The notes under the pieces: model-generated
Databases searched by the model: none
Seen by the model: the letters and a program-made list of their open reading frames with translations, nothing else
Told to the model about the DNA's origin: nothing
Made by a program: the position numbers and the translations under genes
Part shown: positions 12,750 through 36,200 of the stretch, piece by piece
How positions within the stretch are numbered: position 1 is the stretch's first letter
How the letters are laid out: each line of letters begins with the position of its first letter
Source of the DNA: Ascaris suum
Taxonomy: Eukaryota; Nematoda; Chromadorea; Rhabditida; Ascarididae
Direction: 5' to 3'
Assembly: GCA_013433145.1 (NCBI GenBank)
Contig: CM024174.1
Coordinates: 434,001 to 498,000 of the forward strand
Length of the DNA stretch: 64,000 nt

Positions 12750-15700
12750 TAGGGATGTTGAGGCGGCGTCACTACCTCTCATTAGTTTGAAGTGGCAAAC
12801 TGGAGTGCATGGGCTCTTCAAGAATTTACAAAGCAATGCATGAATGTCAGTATGTGGCTTGTGGCTTTGTACGTTCGTCAGAATTATTAGCACCGTTTCG
12901 ATAACTATACGGGACGCTCTCTTCAAAGATATCGTCTTTTATTGGGAGCATTTTAAATCTATTTTCTGGATGTGTTGCATTTTATCACAGATTCCTTAAA
13001 TTACCATATCACACCCTTTAGATGTCATTAACGCCCACATTCTTCCTATTGTGATCATTCAGTCACCATATAGAGCCACTGAACTTAACTGCCTATCGCA
13101 ATATGTAAAATTCAAATAGTGAGAATTGCCCAACGATGTGAAAATTTCTTGAATGAATTCAAATGTTTTCGCCAGTGATTTGCGTATTCATATGTCACGT
13201 GCTGTTGGTTACATCAAACTCAATGTTTTTATAAGATACGTTTGTAGGCGGTTGTCGGTGTAAGTCTTCCGATAAATGCAGCAGGGACGAGCGCAAGGTT
13301 AGCAATATTTGTCGACGACCGGTCTTGTTTGGCTGATGAGGAATCCTCACCTGTATAAGATCCTATAAGTGCCACATGCGCGCGAAGAGTCTCGATTACT
13401 CTCGTCCTGAGAGAGAGCATTAGTGTGAGATGGCCACTAATTTATATAATGATAGGTGCTGCTTTGTGTGACGTCTGTATCTTATAGAGTGTGTCCCCAG
13501 CATGATCAAATTCATAGTAATTTTAATTCCAGTTAGCGAGCTGTCTCGTGCAGGTGCTATCTTAATCAAAAGTCACTTCTTTTTTAATGCAAATATAGCC
13601 GGATGGTCTTCGATTCATGAATTCCGTGCACTAACATCATGATGCATATGTGTTTACTCAATAAATCTCCTCACTTTTTTCTTGCCTTAGTGTTCACTTA
13701 ATCGGAAGTCAAGCGATTGATAGAGTGTTTATTCGTGAGAAGTGCCATTTCTAATCCCAACTTCTTTGAAAGTAAGCTGGTGCCCCTTTTACAGCAAAAA
13801 CTAAATTTCCCTCTTTGTACTCTATTGTAACAGATGGCAACTTCCTCATGCTCCTACAGCGTTTTGAGTTCCTTTAACCTGCATCAATATATTGATGGCT
13901 GCAACTGGTACTTTTACCTCAAAGCCTGAACTTAAAGTATAAAATTCTCGCTCGAGCATGGGTAAATATGAAAGAAGTTCATTTGTTTATTGTTTCTGCT
14001 CAGTTTTACAAGAAGTCAATTTATCAGTCACGTATATTTAATAAGCTTTCAGTGAGCGATTGCTGATTTACATCCATTCGGGAAAGCAGTTAAGCTGGCA
14101 GCAATTTGTATGTAGACAAACATGTTGTCAGGTTTTCCCGAAAGTATTTACATCACGTCAGAATTCAAGCGTTGACGGTTTATCTTATCACAAGGCAAAG
14201 TGAACTTCTCACCTTGAATGTAAAAAAGCGTACCTATACATTTATCCTGAGCGTTCGAATGACAGCTGCCATTCTCGCCACTTTTTTATGTAACATCATC
14301 GATATTTAATATTTAATAAGCCTTCTGGTGCATCTTCACATTTGGCGCAAGCTCTACCATCTACAACGGATCTAGTGCATATATGTTCTACTGCTATGGA
14401 AATGATCCACGCTAACAGCACATAAGCCTTTTTGTGAGTTGCATTTAGTCCAAACCACTTCATTTCGAAGCGATATTACTGCAATCAAATCTTCTCCCCT
14501 ATATGACTCAATCAACGACATTAAATAGATACTGAGATGAAACGAATAAACACATGCAATTTCTCTCATGTAGAGAAAAAATTATCAATAATATATATTT
14601 AAAAAAATGTTCTTGGGTGAAATCTTTCTTTAGTGTACATTACTAATGTGTCAGACAATCCGTTGAGTGTATGTAGGAGGTTTGATCACCTGAAGATAGA
14701 ACAATATCTTCATGCATCGGCTCTTGACTTCTCGGCTTCTTATATTGATCTCGTTTATCAAGACTTGAGCAGCTAGATGATCTTTGTAAGTCTCTGAGTG
14801 ATCCAAACTTCAGCAACTATTCGTGTCGTACGAAAAATTATCGATTTTTCATGAAAACATTCATTATGGCTAATTTCTAAAGTGAACCATCCAGTTTCAC
14901 TATTGTTGTTTATTGACAACCGAGTTCATGACCATAGCGTGGAACTGTGCTAAAACATATACAGCAATTTGAATTCGTCAGAAATTTATACGTAATTTCT
15001 CAAAATTTCCAATAATATTTCGCATATCTGGCACATTGAAATGTTTGCAGTATACCACCGACTCATTTTAGAATATTGCTCACAATCATGATCACTTTCC
15101 CTATTTTGTCGGTGATATGAGCATCATTGAAAGCATAGAGGAATATTTTACTCTTTTTTTCATCATTAAAAAAAAAACTGCTTCTCAGGCCTTTCACCAT
15201 CAACTATTACGCTCGACTAAAAGCATTCAATTTGAAATACTAGAAGATCGTCGAATAAAGAGCTTCATCTTTTGATTTTTATTTTATAATCATGGCTATT
15301 ATCCATTTCTACTCACTTTTTTTTTTTCATATGCGATCAAATGAAACAGAAGAATTCAGAAATTTCAATTAGCACGCTAAAAGAATGTACAATCAATAGT
15401 ACTTTTTATTATGTCAATTTCAGTTCTATCCTATTTAGGAACAAATTTCTTCAAAATCTCCTTCAGAGTGAAAAAAAAAAATAAAGTTTCATTGTTTATG
15501 GCTCATCCCCAATCTTGAATCTATCAAATGCAGCAACAACTTTGTTTTTCACCTATTTTTCATTTTTTTATGATATTCATTATTGAATTTTCTTATTCAA
15601 ATGACAAATATTTTAATTTCTTTTTCATTCACCTTATTCGCTCTATAAATATTTTTCTATACTTTCATTTCTTCGTTGTTGAAGGAATTCATTTTTGTTC

Positions 15701-16411
15701 ATTTCATCTTCAACAATTGTGCATGTCATTATTAGCTCATCGCTAATGCGCGTTTTCGTTTCTTTACTGTATCATGCCTGTCGTCGTCATCAAACAAATA
15801 CATCAGTTATTCTCTATCCTCATCTCTCTCTCCCTCCCTATCCTTCTCTTGATTATTTCATCTCTCGGTCACAAGAGCACATTTTTGTTGCTACAGCAAA
15901 ACTTCAGGTATTTTCCGCCCGTAGCTAAGGCACTTATAGGAAGAAACGAAAAGAAAATTTCTTTGTGCCTGATATGTCGTGACTGGACAGAGTACAACAC
16001 ACAGGATGGATGTATAGTTTGCGTGTAAGAACAGGTCTCGGGAAATGAATATTTAAGTTGCGGGATTTGCTCATCTTGACTTCAACTGTAAGCATGTAGA
16101 AAGCTATAATCAGCCATGAGATGTGCATGAAACGTTCTGATTAAAACGCTGTGGAATTATGAATTGAATGATGTCAGCGTCATTTACCGGTATACCGAAC
16201 AGATATGTGCACAGACACACAGACGTACGCACTCAGACGCACAAGCGTACGCGTCGCCCACTTCTCAACGTCGTGGACCATCACTGATGTGTGCTCGCAA
16301 AACACATTCATAGAACTCCGAAGATATAACGTGATGTCATCAGCAGTTCGGAAATTTAATAGTCATCTGTATTCTACTACTTACCAACAGAAAAATAATA
16401 ATGCAGTTTGA

Positions 16412-24892
<8,481 letters not shown>

Positions 24893-24991
24893 TTTATCAT
24901 TTGCTATCGATCATCTTGTGAATGTGATCATCCTAATCAAAAGTTTCTCCCTCTTCTCAATTTATATGTATGGGTTAATCAATTGTGGATA

Positions 24992-24997
24992 AATAAA
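24992..24997 (+). promoter_or_regulatory. Candidate polyadenylation signal of the kinase gene
   Basis: A canonical AATAAA lies 100 bp after the kinase stop codon and about 85 bp before a TA microsatellite. It is the first AATAAA after the stop. Confidence 0.45.
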
Positions 24998-25078
24998 TCA
25001 ATTATTATGATGCTTCGCTTTTCTGCGCTTCAGAAAAAAACACAGTCATATAGACAGAATAAAGGCAACATCGTTATT

Positions 25079-25286
<208 letters not shown>

Positions 25287-26242
25287 GTTAAATATATATT
25301 AAGAATATCGCCAAAAACTTGAATTTTTTTCGAGAGGGATTCAAACGAATTATAATAACTTGTGTTTCTTAGCAATAAAATTTTGACCCTCTTTTTTCAC
25401 AAAAGCGTTCTGAATGATGATGGAGGAGAAATCTTTAAACGATCATCAATCGCTTCTGATTGGTTGGTTGAACGCGGCATCAAAAACACTGTTACACTAC
25501 GCTGATAATTTCCTTACGTTGATGTTATTACCTGCAGTACACTTGCGATTATTACAGTATGCTGATGATGAATGATACTTTTGAGACGACTAAGCTCCTC
25601 ATTATCTGAGAAATATGCAAATTTCAGCACTGTTCTCGCGCTCTCAAATATGGTCTCTCCACGAGTATGCGAATGCGGTAGCTAACTGTTGGCATTGCTC
25701 CATCCGCCCGGAGTTGCTAAGAAGGAAGCCGACCGTTCGTGATTTTGCTGCTGTTTTATTCTTTTTTTTGGGGAGAAGGGGGGGGGGGGGTGGTATGTTT
25801 CTAAAAGTTTTTTTCGCAGGTTTCTTGCAACACTCTGGTTAGCTGTTTTCCAGTTTGGAATTTTTCGACGTTTTTATGGTGCTACGATATTATTATGAAG
25901 CTCATCGTTGAAGGTTGTTGGAGTTTCACCAAAGGTCACAGAAATATATACTAAGCTAAAGCTCTAAGAGCGTTTCAGAGTTTTAAGGAATGTTTCTGAT
26001 TTCATCCTTCTTCATCATTCTCCCCATCATACGGACAGAGCTTAGAAGGTTTCCTTCGAAGAAAGAGGTGGAAAATATTTTAAGCATATATTTAGCAATG
26101 TTTCTCTCAGACATAAAATACAGATTATGGGCGATCGACATGGAAGAGGGATTGGACAAACGTTGGCTGCGATAGGGTGAAAGAGCTGAAGAGAGGGGTG
26201 GGTGCAACACGTTTTATGCAAATTGCATAAATTAGTAAGTGA

Positions 26243-26521
26243 GAGTTAGTCGAGGTATGCAGTAAAAACTTGGCCTCAGCTACGCAACACCGAAAAAGTT
26301 CAGGTGCGTCGATTGTCCAGGATGTACATGGTGTTTTTGCAAGGCACCTCGGAGTGTCCTTTGCGACATATAAATCCGAGGAAATGCTTGATGGTGTAAA
26401 ACTCGGCCCTTTATCAGCCTTCATTTTAGAGGTAGTGTTAAGGTCTCAAATTTTAAAATTTTGCGGAACTACCGCTGCTGGGATCAACACCTTCGATGAT
26501 GCACCTGAAGTTTTCTTATGA
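26243..26521 (+). other. Coding-like open stretch between the kinase and TIM50 genes
   Basis: A 92-codon open frame lies in a visibly GC-richer patch (SSGASIVQDVHGVFARHLG, then FATYKSEEMLDGVKLGPLS) and ends in TGA. There is a possible GTAGTG donor at 26431. The minus strand is also open here, so the strand is unsure. It is not needed for TIM50, whose presequence exon is complete downstream. No family is recognised; it could be an element fragment. Confidence 0.22.
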
Positions 26522-27118
26522 CCTGACTCCTTATGTAGTTGTTCTGTTAGGATACTTGATGAGCGTTGTAGTATGCCGTAGCATCAGTTGACACATAACT
26601 GAGGGGCTTGTTTACTTGTGATAAATGCGGATACAAGAAATATGTCGGGGGAAAATATTGATGTGAATTGCTGGTCCTGCATATTGAATCTCGTGTTGTT
26701 TGATATCGGTTCGTCCAGACGTTTTTTAAGGGACGTTTTGGCGTCTTTCCTTTTGTTTTTGCTTCTTTTTCATAGTTTGCTGTCTATCTTATGTCTCCAT
26801 TCACTTTACACACTCTTTGCATGTTGTCCCACATCTAAACGTTGAAATGAAAAATCAAAATAAAGTGACCGTTTTCTTTATAGTTCTTGAGGAGTCCTTT
26901 ATCATGTTGACCTGATATTATAGGGTGTTTCTATTTTTGTTACTCAGATATCTATCAGCGTGGTGACCATCACCTTCTGCACTAAATACGGTCGGCAGGT
27001 AACCGTTGTTCACCTTTGTTGTATCTGTATTGAATTCTTTTCGTATAACTTCACCTACTGGAAGATATTGTTGTAAGAAATTTTAATCGATTTCTATCGA
27101 CATATTTTTATTAATGTA

Positions 27119-27125
27119 TTTCCAG
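27119..27125 (+). promoter_or_regulatory. Candidate trans-splice acceptor for TIM50
   Basis: ATTTCCAG ends 90 bp before the TIM50 start codon and follows a T-rich stretch. No upstream TIM50 exon was found, so this is where a spliced leader or a 5' UTR exon would most likely join. The motif is seen; its use is inferred. Confidence 0.35.
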
Positions 27126-27215
27126 AGCGCCTTCAACGTGACTGGTTTGTATGGAATCGTTGGGATTGTGATGTCATTACGGTCACTTTGTACGGTAATA
27201 AAATCCACTCAATCG

Positions 27216-30200
27216 ATGTTGCTTTCACGTCGGTCGATTTGTTCACGATGGATTGGCATTGCACAACGACGCTTATTCACCTCAGATTCTAGTTGCAGTA
27301 AACCACCGTTTCGATCCCTTCTTTTCGATACAAATGTTACCAGCCCTTTCGAAGATCCGTCCCGAATTCGTAAGGTTTGTCTTCCGTCTTAGGAAAAACA
27401 TCGTTAAGGATATATAAAATTTTTTAAGCAGTACGTTTTATGCTCTCGATTCTTTCTAATCGTTTTTTGTATTTTTCAAATTTGAAGTGCAGTACGGGTG
27501 AGTTCACAGACTGCAATTCAGAGACATGGTAGATGGTACTTTGTTTTCATTCTTAATTATATTAATAGTCTTTCTCACTTTCTTATATTTTTCTTTCGAA
27601 GTTTTCGCTCATATCTCTAATGAAAATTGGAGAAGGGAGAAGGATTGGGTAGTAGTGAGAGAAGATATATTCCATCAAATTACAAAGCTCACGTTTTAAT
27701 TAATTTTGATGAGTGATGCATTATCAACATCAGGAACGCAATTGTTTTAGAAACGACCGCTAGCAACGTCAACTATTCGAAATGCAAAATTAGTTGATGA
27801 ACTCGAAACGCCGAACAAAAAGATACCTCTCTCTGAATTAGAGGATATGAAAAGAATGGCCGATCGGCTGATCAATGAAAATATAAAGCAGATTGACGCC
27901 TCTTCGCATGTTGTAAGTGTTTTTATCGATTTTTAATTGGATATTTTTTAAAGGTCGTTCAGAAATTGCACAAGTTTTTTTGCATTGATTGGTTCGCTGG
28001 GTAATACATTTGTGGGGCTTTATTCGGCGAAGATATATGTTATTTTATGCGACCGTTTCTTGATTCAGTGGTGCTGAGCGTCAATAAGTGGTTGTAAAGC
28101 GATGAGAAGGAAAGAGGATTTGTTGAAATCGACATTTTTCTAAATGTTACTCGATTGTAGAAATATGCTGTGATATTATTGCTAATTACCATTGTTGATC
28201 GTTGAAGTACTGTCGAGGATAGTCGTTTTTTGATGGACTTGTCCAGTAAGGCGGATAGCACGGAAAATAAGAAGGGAAATGCCGCGGGTTTTGATTTTTT
28301 CTTGAGTGATAAGTTTTCGATTGGCTCACCATTGCGCTGTGTGATGTTATGCTGCAATGCATAATATTGTACGTTGTTATCGGCCAAGTCTTCTTACTTA
28401 GTGAAATAACTGAATGACTCAATTTGTTTGGATGGGACGGAAATAGTCGGGAAGAAACAGGGAGAAGATTTACTCTCCATGCAATATCATTTAAATATTA
28501 TCATTTTTAAAAGTGCTGTTAAGTTGAGCATTGTTGGTTTCTTTTAGTGGTTTCCGACGAATCGAAATTTACATTCTTGTTTTTTCGCAATCAGCGATGA
28601 AAAAATAGATCGATTCATAGAAATAATATAAACGTTATCCGCGCAAAAAAAAGAATCCCTTCAAATTTTGGAGGCTTGTCACCATTGGACGGGTAAAAAT
28701 TACCACATCCGCCTTATTTAATGATAGTGCTGCGTTAACAGCTCCCAAAGATCTGAAAAAATTCTTCAAAATGTCGAACGAGGATGATGGTCATCCAAAT
28801 GATGGCGGACGAAAATCAGTGGGAACCATCAAAAATCGTTAATGCGATTTTTGCGAAAACAGCGTTTTCTTGATTAAAAAGTTGCTAAAATATGTTCCCA
28901 AATATGCTCTCTTATTTTGGGTGATAAAGGTGGGTAAGAAGAAGTCGCAAAGCGCATCTTCAAAAAGAATATGTAAACTTTACCAATAAAGAGGATGATT
29001 GATTTAAAAACCTGTAAACTTCACTATGTGGGGAATTGTTTTCTTCGAGGACTTCGATTGTTCAAGAAACAACAAAGAAATATAAACGAATAAATTAGAA
29101 CTGACTAGTAAACGAATAAATTTGAGGTCGCCGTCATATTGTTTTTAACCGTAACTGGTCACTATGAATACATTTGCGTCTAATTGTAGCAATGGGATCA
29201 GAATCTCAATATCCTTCTTACTTCCTTGGAATGTAGCCTAAGAACGGATCATCAAATATCTGGCTAAGAACAGAACCTGCAGATTATATTTTTATCCATT
29301 AAAAAAAATAAGACCATTTGTTTTGGGAGTCGTGAAGGAATAAAAAAGAGGGAATGAAAACATCGAATAGGTAAAAGTGTCTTCAGGAAGGGTAATAAAT
29401 AGTTGAATTACTCATACCGAATTCTGTTTAAACTTTCATTTTTTTCAAGATTGTTTCATGGGAGAAAGGTTTGTGTTAATAGAACTTCATTTATTTACTT
29501 TTTAAATTTGATTTTTTTCTCATCCTGCACTTCTTCCAACGATCTTTTTGAGACCATCGAGGCAGCAATTATTCGGATATTGTTCTCACGTTTCATACTC
29601 CGTTGGATTTGGGGTTATTCGTAACCCTACTCACCTGTTGCTTCATTAGCACACCTATTGCTGCGGGCATTTTTGTCCAGCCATGTTGTCATTGGCATAT
29701 CCATTGCGCATGCTTTAGTTCTTCCCTAATTAACAAGGGAGTGGGCTGTTAGGTGCTGACCAGTTCGTTTCATTCTTCATGCTTCGATGATTCAGTTTTA
29801 TTGCATCCTTCAGAGTTTTTTGTTTATTGCATATTTAAATCGATGCATTTCAAATGACAGTGGTCTGCCGACCGAAAATTGACCGCGGCTTGGCTCGGTA
29901 GTTGATTTTCGAAACCAGCGGATTATGCCATGCTGTTCGTAGATTTGGTGTGGTTTTTTGTCATTGCACATGGCTGGTCATTGCCAATGCATAGCTTGAT
30001 TAGAATAACTGGCTTATGGCAGGAGTTCTGCTGAAAGCATTATTTGTATCTTATGGTTTATAATAAAGTAAAGAGCGTTGTAAAATTGAGAATGGAACGA
30101 AATCAAAATTCGATCTTGTTTTTATTTTTGTTTCAACAGATCTTTACAAGTCTATCTTGTGGTCGGTAATGAAGCTTTCTTTTCAGAAGCAGGATGCTCA

Positions 30201-33200
30201 AGAGACGAAGGAATCATCCGAAGTCGATACAAATGAGAACACAGTGGCATTGGGTGGGTCCACGACGACAACGCTGTCAGCTTATAGGAGATTTTGGAAG
30301 AAGTTTCATCAGACAATGGGGACTGAGGTATATTACTGTCCTTCCAATTATTTTACTTTGCTCTTAAGTCGCAATTTGCGAAGTAGAGCAATTGTACGGA
30401 TTTGTTGGGGGAAACTGATTTTTTTTTCTTTTTTCTGACCTTGGTTACTAGAATGTCATCCATGACCATGAAAGACATAATTATTTTTGGTTATAAGTTG
30501 CCATGCGCCATATTTCGCAGTGGCGAGAGCTGAACAGATAAGATGACAATGTCAGAGCTAATATTTTTCCACTATATATATGTATATATATTTCAAAAAT
30601 ATCTATGAGGAGGAGTTCATAATTGCCGGAATTGGTCTAAGTCGCATTAATTAATTTTCTATATTTCCGAATGCCCACAAACGAAGCATTCTGGTTAACG
30701 GTGACAACATTAGCCGTGAATGATGACTTGGTTCAGTAGACTCTTAATTTTCCAAATGGATAAAAGGTAAACGAAGAGTGCCACGATTCATCGTTTTCTG
30801 AACAACAGGAGTCGAAGTTATGATACTTTGGGATGATTTCTGCATAACTATGACCAGTTAGCTACTGTTCTTCAAATTACTGTTTTATGCTATTAGGAAG
30901 TGAGGGGCGGGGGAGGGGGATAAGGAGAAAAAAAGTACATTTGGATCGTCCAAGGAATTTCTTTTTTGTGGTCCATTTTTAGGCCTCCAAAGAGATGATA
31001 AGCGTTGCTTCTTAATGTTTTATTATTATTCTCATTATTGGGGATAATTCGTAATCTTTTTTTCGGATTCACACGATTGGCAGACATTCGCCTTGAAGTT
31101 TTCTTAATGCAGGTTGATGAGAACGCATCCTACGAGGAGAGGCGGAGGCAAAAAATGGCTCGAAATACGAAACTTGGCACTATTTTTCTTCTTGCGAGCT
31201 CATGCGTTGGATTTGTCTGGTTCTGCTTCTATTATGGTAATTCCATATTAATGTTTAGGTTTGGTCAACGTTTGATGTTTTTTTTTTGTGAGTGCATGAA
31301 AGTGCAGTGGATCGTCGCGATAAGGCAGCAACAGTTCCGAGATACGGACAGGGAGGTGGGTTGAGGAAGTGAAGGGAGTGTTCAAATATGTCCTGTGTTA
31401 TTTTGAGATCGTTTACTGGTGCGGTTCCTTTCTTAGCAAAAGTATTGAAGCATTACGCCGCTTGTGTAACCATGTGTGCTTTTCCATCATGAAATCTCAT
31501 TCTTTGATCTTACGGTCTAAAACGATCCGGGGCGCATCTCGGTCCGTGATCTCGGATTGGAACTTAACAAATCAAAAAAAAAATATGGATTTAGTGAGGT
31601 TTGCACTCACTGAAAAATGTAACACCACTTACTTTGGCCAATTTGTTATGTTATGCAGGAAGAGCGAAACGTGACAGCGAAGGGAATGTAATCAAAGATG
31701 ATTTCTCGGGCTCATTCTTCGCACCTTTCTATCGCATCGTCAATAGCCTCAAGTTATGGAAAGATGTAAGAACTTTTTCTGTTATTTTTTACCGGATGCG
31801 TCGTAGAAAGCAGGAGTGAACGTTAAGAACATTAATGTAACCAAATCTATGAAGGGAAGCTTGAGTTTTTGGATTTTAGGGAGGACTGTAGTGGACAAAT
31901 TGTTCGTCGAGAGTTCTTAGCAACAGAACTTCCATGAAAAAAAAGACAAAAAACAAAATTGCTCTTTTTTCCGCCCGTAATTTACATCGAAATCTGTTAG
32001 TAGCCAATGAATGATGTAATTAAAAAGTTGCAGAAATGGAAGATTATGCATTCCGCGTTAGGATTTTGTATTTAAATGGGTGGGAAAAATTAAAAAAAAA
32101 CGAGTTGTCGATGAATTCCTAAGTGATTGCAGTATGTGGTAGAACCATCGCGAGAAGTGCTATTACCTGATCCTCTACCTGCTCCATATCTGCAGCCGAA
32201 ATACACTCTTGTTATCGAAATGAAGAACGTCCTTATTGCACCAGAATGGACGGTTGGTTCCATGCTGATCTTCTTTCATTCTTTTGTTTTAGAAGGAAAT
32301 TTATTGGCATCGCATCGTTTTTGAGCACTGGAAAGAAGCATCACATAGAGGTGGGCTGATTATTATTCTCTGTTCGTTTTGTTCTATTTAGAATTTTTAG
32401 CCATAAAGTAATTGCGCTTGTGGTTGTTGCCATTATTAGTTCATCTTGTGAGTCACTAAAGTATTCGAAACGGAATGCGGGTACTATAAACCTTCCTGAC
32501 GTGGGAGGCAGTTTTTGAAGTTTAGAAGCATTGTCTTAGGAGCTGGCACGTTCTCCTTTTATTATAGTATTTGCTTTCCTTTTTCCCTTAAGTATTTACG
32601 CCCTGCAGCTAGTAGCTCAAAATTGTCTTCGCAACTTAAAACACTAAGCAGGTAACTTTTCTTTTTAAATACTCCGCTTTACGTTAGAAAATGAAGATGA
32701 AAATTGCTCATAGTCATGCAATCAGCTATCCTCTTTGGAGACCCAATGCTGAGCCACATCCTGTCTTGGACGTATGCTTGTTTTCTTGAGACGATGAAGC
32801 TTCTTTCAGTATAAGACGGGACATCGTTTCGTAAAGAGACCAGCACTTGACTATTTCCTTGATATCGTCGGTTACCCGAACTTTGAGGTCGTTATCTACA
32901 CATGTGAGTCGTCGATGAGTGCCCCGCAGGTTATCGAATCGTTTGATCCTAAGCAGCGCATTATGTACAAATTGTACCGCGACTGCACGAAGTACATGAA
33001 TGGACATCATGTCAAGGTAATCTGTTATTGTTTTATTTATTGTTTTCATTATAAGGATATTTTGTTTATCGTTGTTTACAATCAGTTCTTTATTTTCTCA
33101 TAAAAGGCAATCAGAGATTTGAAGATATCAGTGGTTTTATTGTTGTATGAAGATATATTGCGAACATAGAAGGGAGATGATAGCATCGAAATGGATGGAT

Positions 33201-36200
33201 CACTGAACGGTAGGTAATGAAGAATAAGCGAAAAAAAGCTCGAAGAATTAGTGCCGATATGGCAGGTAGTCTAGAACAGTGAATGAGGTGCAGAATGTTT
33301 AAGTTGGAACAGTGTGTATGGAAGTGCTATCAATTGACCTCAATGAAATTAATTAAACGAGTCAGGAGTAACGCTAGAGCCAAGGCGAGCAACGGCTATT
33401 CTTAAAGTTAACTCGAACTGAGCTAATGGGAGGCTGTGGGACCCACGTGGATTGTGAATGCAATATAGGAGGAAGGCAGTATATGAAGAGCACTCATGAA
33501 CCATCATAGACTAATAGCGCGATTGACATAGCCATTATTTATATAACTGTGGGCGACACAGTTTGGAACCACACATGAATAGGAGTAAAATAAATGGGTT
33601 TGCATGTAAGAAAATATACACATTTTTCTTCCTGAACTCATACTTAGGTTTTGAAACTTTGTCTTAAGAAAGGATCATCATTTACAATTCTTTTTTTCCA
33701 GGATTTATCACGTCTGAATCGTGATCTTTCAAAAGTGATCTATATCGATTACGATCCGAAATCCTTCCAACTGAATCCGGAAAACGTCCTTCGAGTGCCG
33801 AAGTGGGAGGGCGATATGAATGACACGTCATTGGTGGATCTCGCTGAACTGCTTAAAAGTATGCTTTTCAATTTTGGTTATTTCATTCTTTTTTTTTTTT
33901 GGAAAACACGCTACGGTAACAAAATGTTTTCATCCATAAGTGTGTCTGTCTGTTTATCTGTCGTTGTCTTCACTGCTTGCAATTCGCGGACCAAAAAAGC
34001 TGTCGCATCGATCCTTATATAAAATAACGTTTGAAATCCCGCTTTGTTCTAAATCATGGCACTTATAATTGGTTCAAGTCGCGAAGGAATTTGACCTTCC
34101 ATGTGGTATTTTTTGCAGCAATTCAGAGAAGGGAAAGAGATTTTTTTCGTCAGTAGTGTGCACATCAGATCGGTCACAAAAGGCGCTCATCACTAAGCGT
34201 CAGCTGACTGCACCGATTGGTTGCGAAGCTCATGTCTCCTTTGTTCGCAAGCCATTCACTAAGTTGTTCACTGAAACGGTTATTTCTACGACAAAATAGC
34301 CCAGATACGTTTTGAGATTGGTCGTTAGCTTAACAAATCTTTACTATATTATGCTGTTGGCAAATATTTGTCAAGGTGCATGAAAAGCCAGAGCACTGGG
34401 CATTCAGGGCTCTCAGATGATGCAGAGCGCGTTATTTTTCCATACTGATTCATGGCGCGTATTAGTGGATGCGCGATGTCGCAGTCTTTGAATTGCAGCT
34501 AAAAAATTGATGCATGTTTATGGGTGAAATTGCTTCCGCTGAGACTGGTCTGAATATAGGGAACATACGGGAAGTAGGTCGATCATAAGGAAAACCACTC
34601 GATGACCTTCCTGTCTCTTTATATGTTGAAAGAAAATTTTTTCACGAACTACGCTAAATATTCCAACTTGCAGTATTTCCATTTTTGTGATGTAATTATG
34701 GGGTTTTAATGTTTGGATATTCAAGATTAATTGCTATGAATAAACGTCATTTTCTTATGCAGTGAAGAAGAATTCATTAAGGATAGATTAAAAGTGCTAA
34801 GAAACCGTTAATGACAACAGTTTACAGTAGTTTGATATTGCGTTTGGTGTACTTATTATATAAGTCACGCTATTGGCTGATATACCTTAGGAAAGAAGTA
34901 CCATGCGCATAACAAAGCGCATATGTTTTTTTTTTTTGCATAACCGCTTATTCAGTGTGATAGCAGTGCTCCGAACCACTGCTGAGTTAATGTTCCAAAA
35001 GTTGGGGGGGGGGGGAGGTGGAGGGAGGGAGGGGGAGAATCCCGTTAGCGAAATGTTTTCAGAACTGATGACGCTTGAGCAACTTTCGTGACTACGATAT
35101 GTTTATATCAAAATTTCTAAAGCTTACGAAATGCGCGAATTTTCAAAAATGGAGTTCCTGTCCAGGATGCATTTCATAACATGTTTTCTACACCCAAACT
35201 TTATGACTGTTGTTCCGATGCAACAAAAGTTTTGAGGGGTTGAATGAAATATGCAGAAATGAGGACGCTATTTGATGGCATAAGGGAGATACTTCCAGCT
35301 TATTTCCTAACACCGGATTTCATTAGATTACATTATATACATTATAACAGCAATGGCGATAGATTTTTTAATTCGGCGACGGTGTTTCGAAAACGAGATC
35401 GTTGCTTGAAGACGCAAAGAAGAAATCCCTTGTTTGTCATCTGTGGCTAAGTTCCATGAATATTGCTGCAGTCCTACGGAAGGTGCCAGTTCTTAAAGTT
35501 TTTGACAAATTTCTATAAATGAGGATACCTTTGACATTACTGCGAAGAATTCAACGACTTTTGAATCAACCGGGTAAGTAGGAAGAGTGGACCTCTCGCG
35601 TTGAAAATTTGCCAAGTTTGCCGAAAAAAAAACATTTCTCGTAGTAACTAATTATCTAGTGTGATTTGAACTTCAGAGCTTTATGGAAGACGTGCTTGAG
35701 AGACCATTCAACAGCCCAGTCCGGGGTGCAGAAGGCAAACTTACGACCCCCTAAGGTAACATGTGCAGAGGTGAGCACACCACAAATTTCGTTCGAATAA
35801 GTACCTCCAATCACAGGTTGAAATGTGCGTGAAGATATGCAAGTTGAGAGTGGGTGAAAGGTAATAAATTTCAGCGATTCATCTATCAGACGTGGATGAC
35901 GTGAGACCAACACTGCAGTATTATAGTCAATTCGACGATCCAGCGAAAGAGTTCCGACGGCGCGCGATGTATCTTGCCCAACAGGTGATTACCTCTTTGC
36001 TTTATCAGCAATTTTCACAGGTCGGTCTTTGAGCTAGTAACAGATCGCAGGCAATCGGAGACCACGTCCATAAGCTTTTCGAAAGGTTGCCGTCGGAAGC
36101 TGTCACATTTCGATGGCATTTTTTGGTGATTGTGATATAGATATTTTATTCCAACTTCCCCTATCGTTCATTGTTCATTATTCATCTTGCCTTACAGTTT

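Larger units (their letters stand above)
10597..16411. other. Non-coding stretch upstream of the kinase gene
   Basis: AT-rich with homopolymers. Holds a G-rich tract at 10617-10639, the TTATTTCAG cluster, the 22-base poly-G, and a short GC-richer patch at 13229-13420 with an open minus frame of unknown meaning. An ACAGACACACAGACG segment at 16212 belongs to the dispersed TCTGTCTG family. The kinase promoter must lie near the right end but no element stands out. Confidence 0.55.

Noticed and set aside
32290..32330. Candidate TIM50 exon after TTTTGTTTTAG near 32292
   Set aside because: The conserved continuation ([11 protein letters not shown]) is at 32810 with correct phase; this segment would insert unrelated residues.
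35656..35913. 85-codon minus-strand ORF
   Set aside because: It is antisense to TIM50 exon 9 and the adjacent intron, and the TIM50 reading is certain there.
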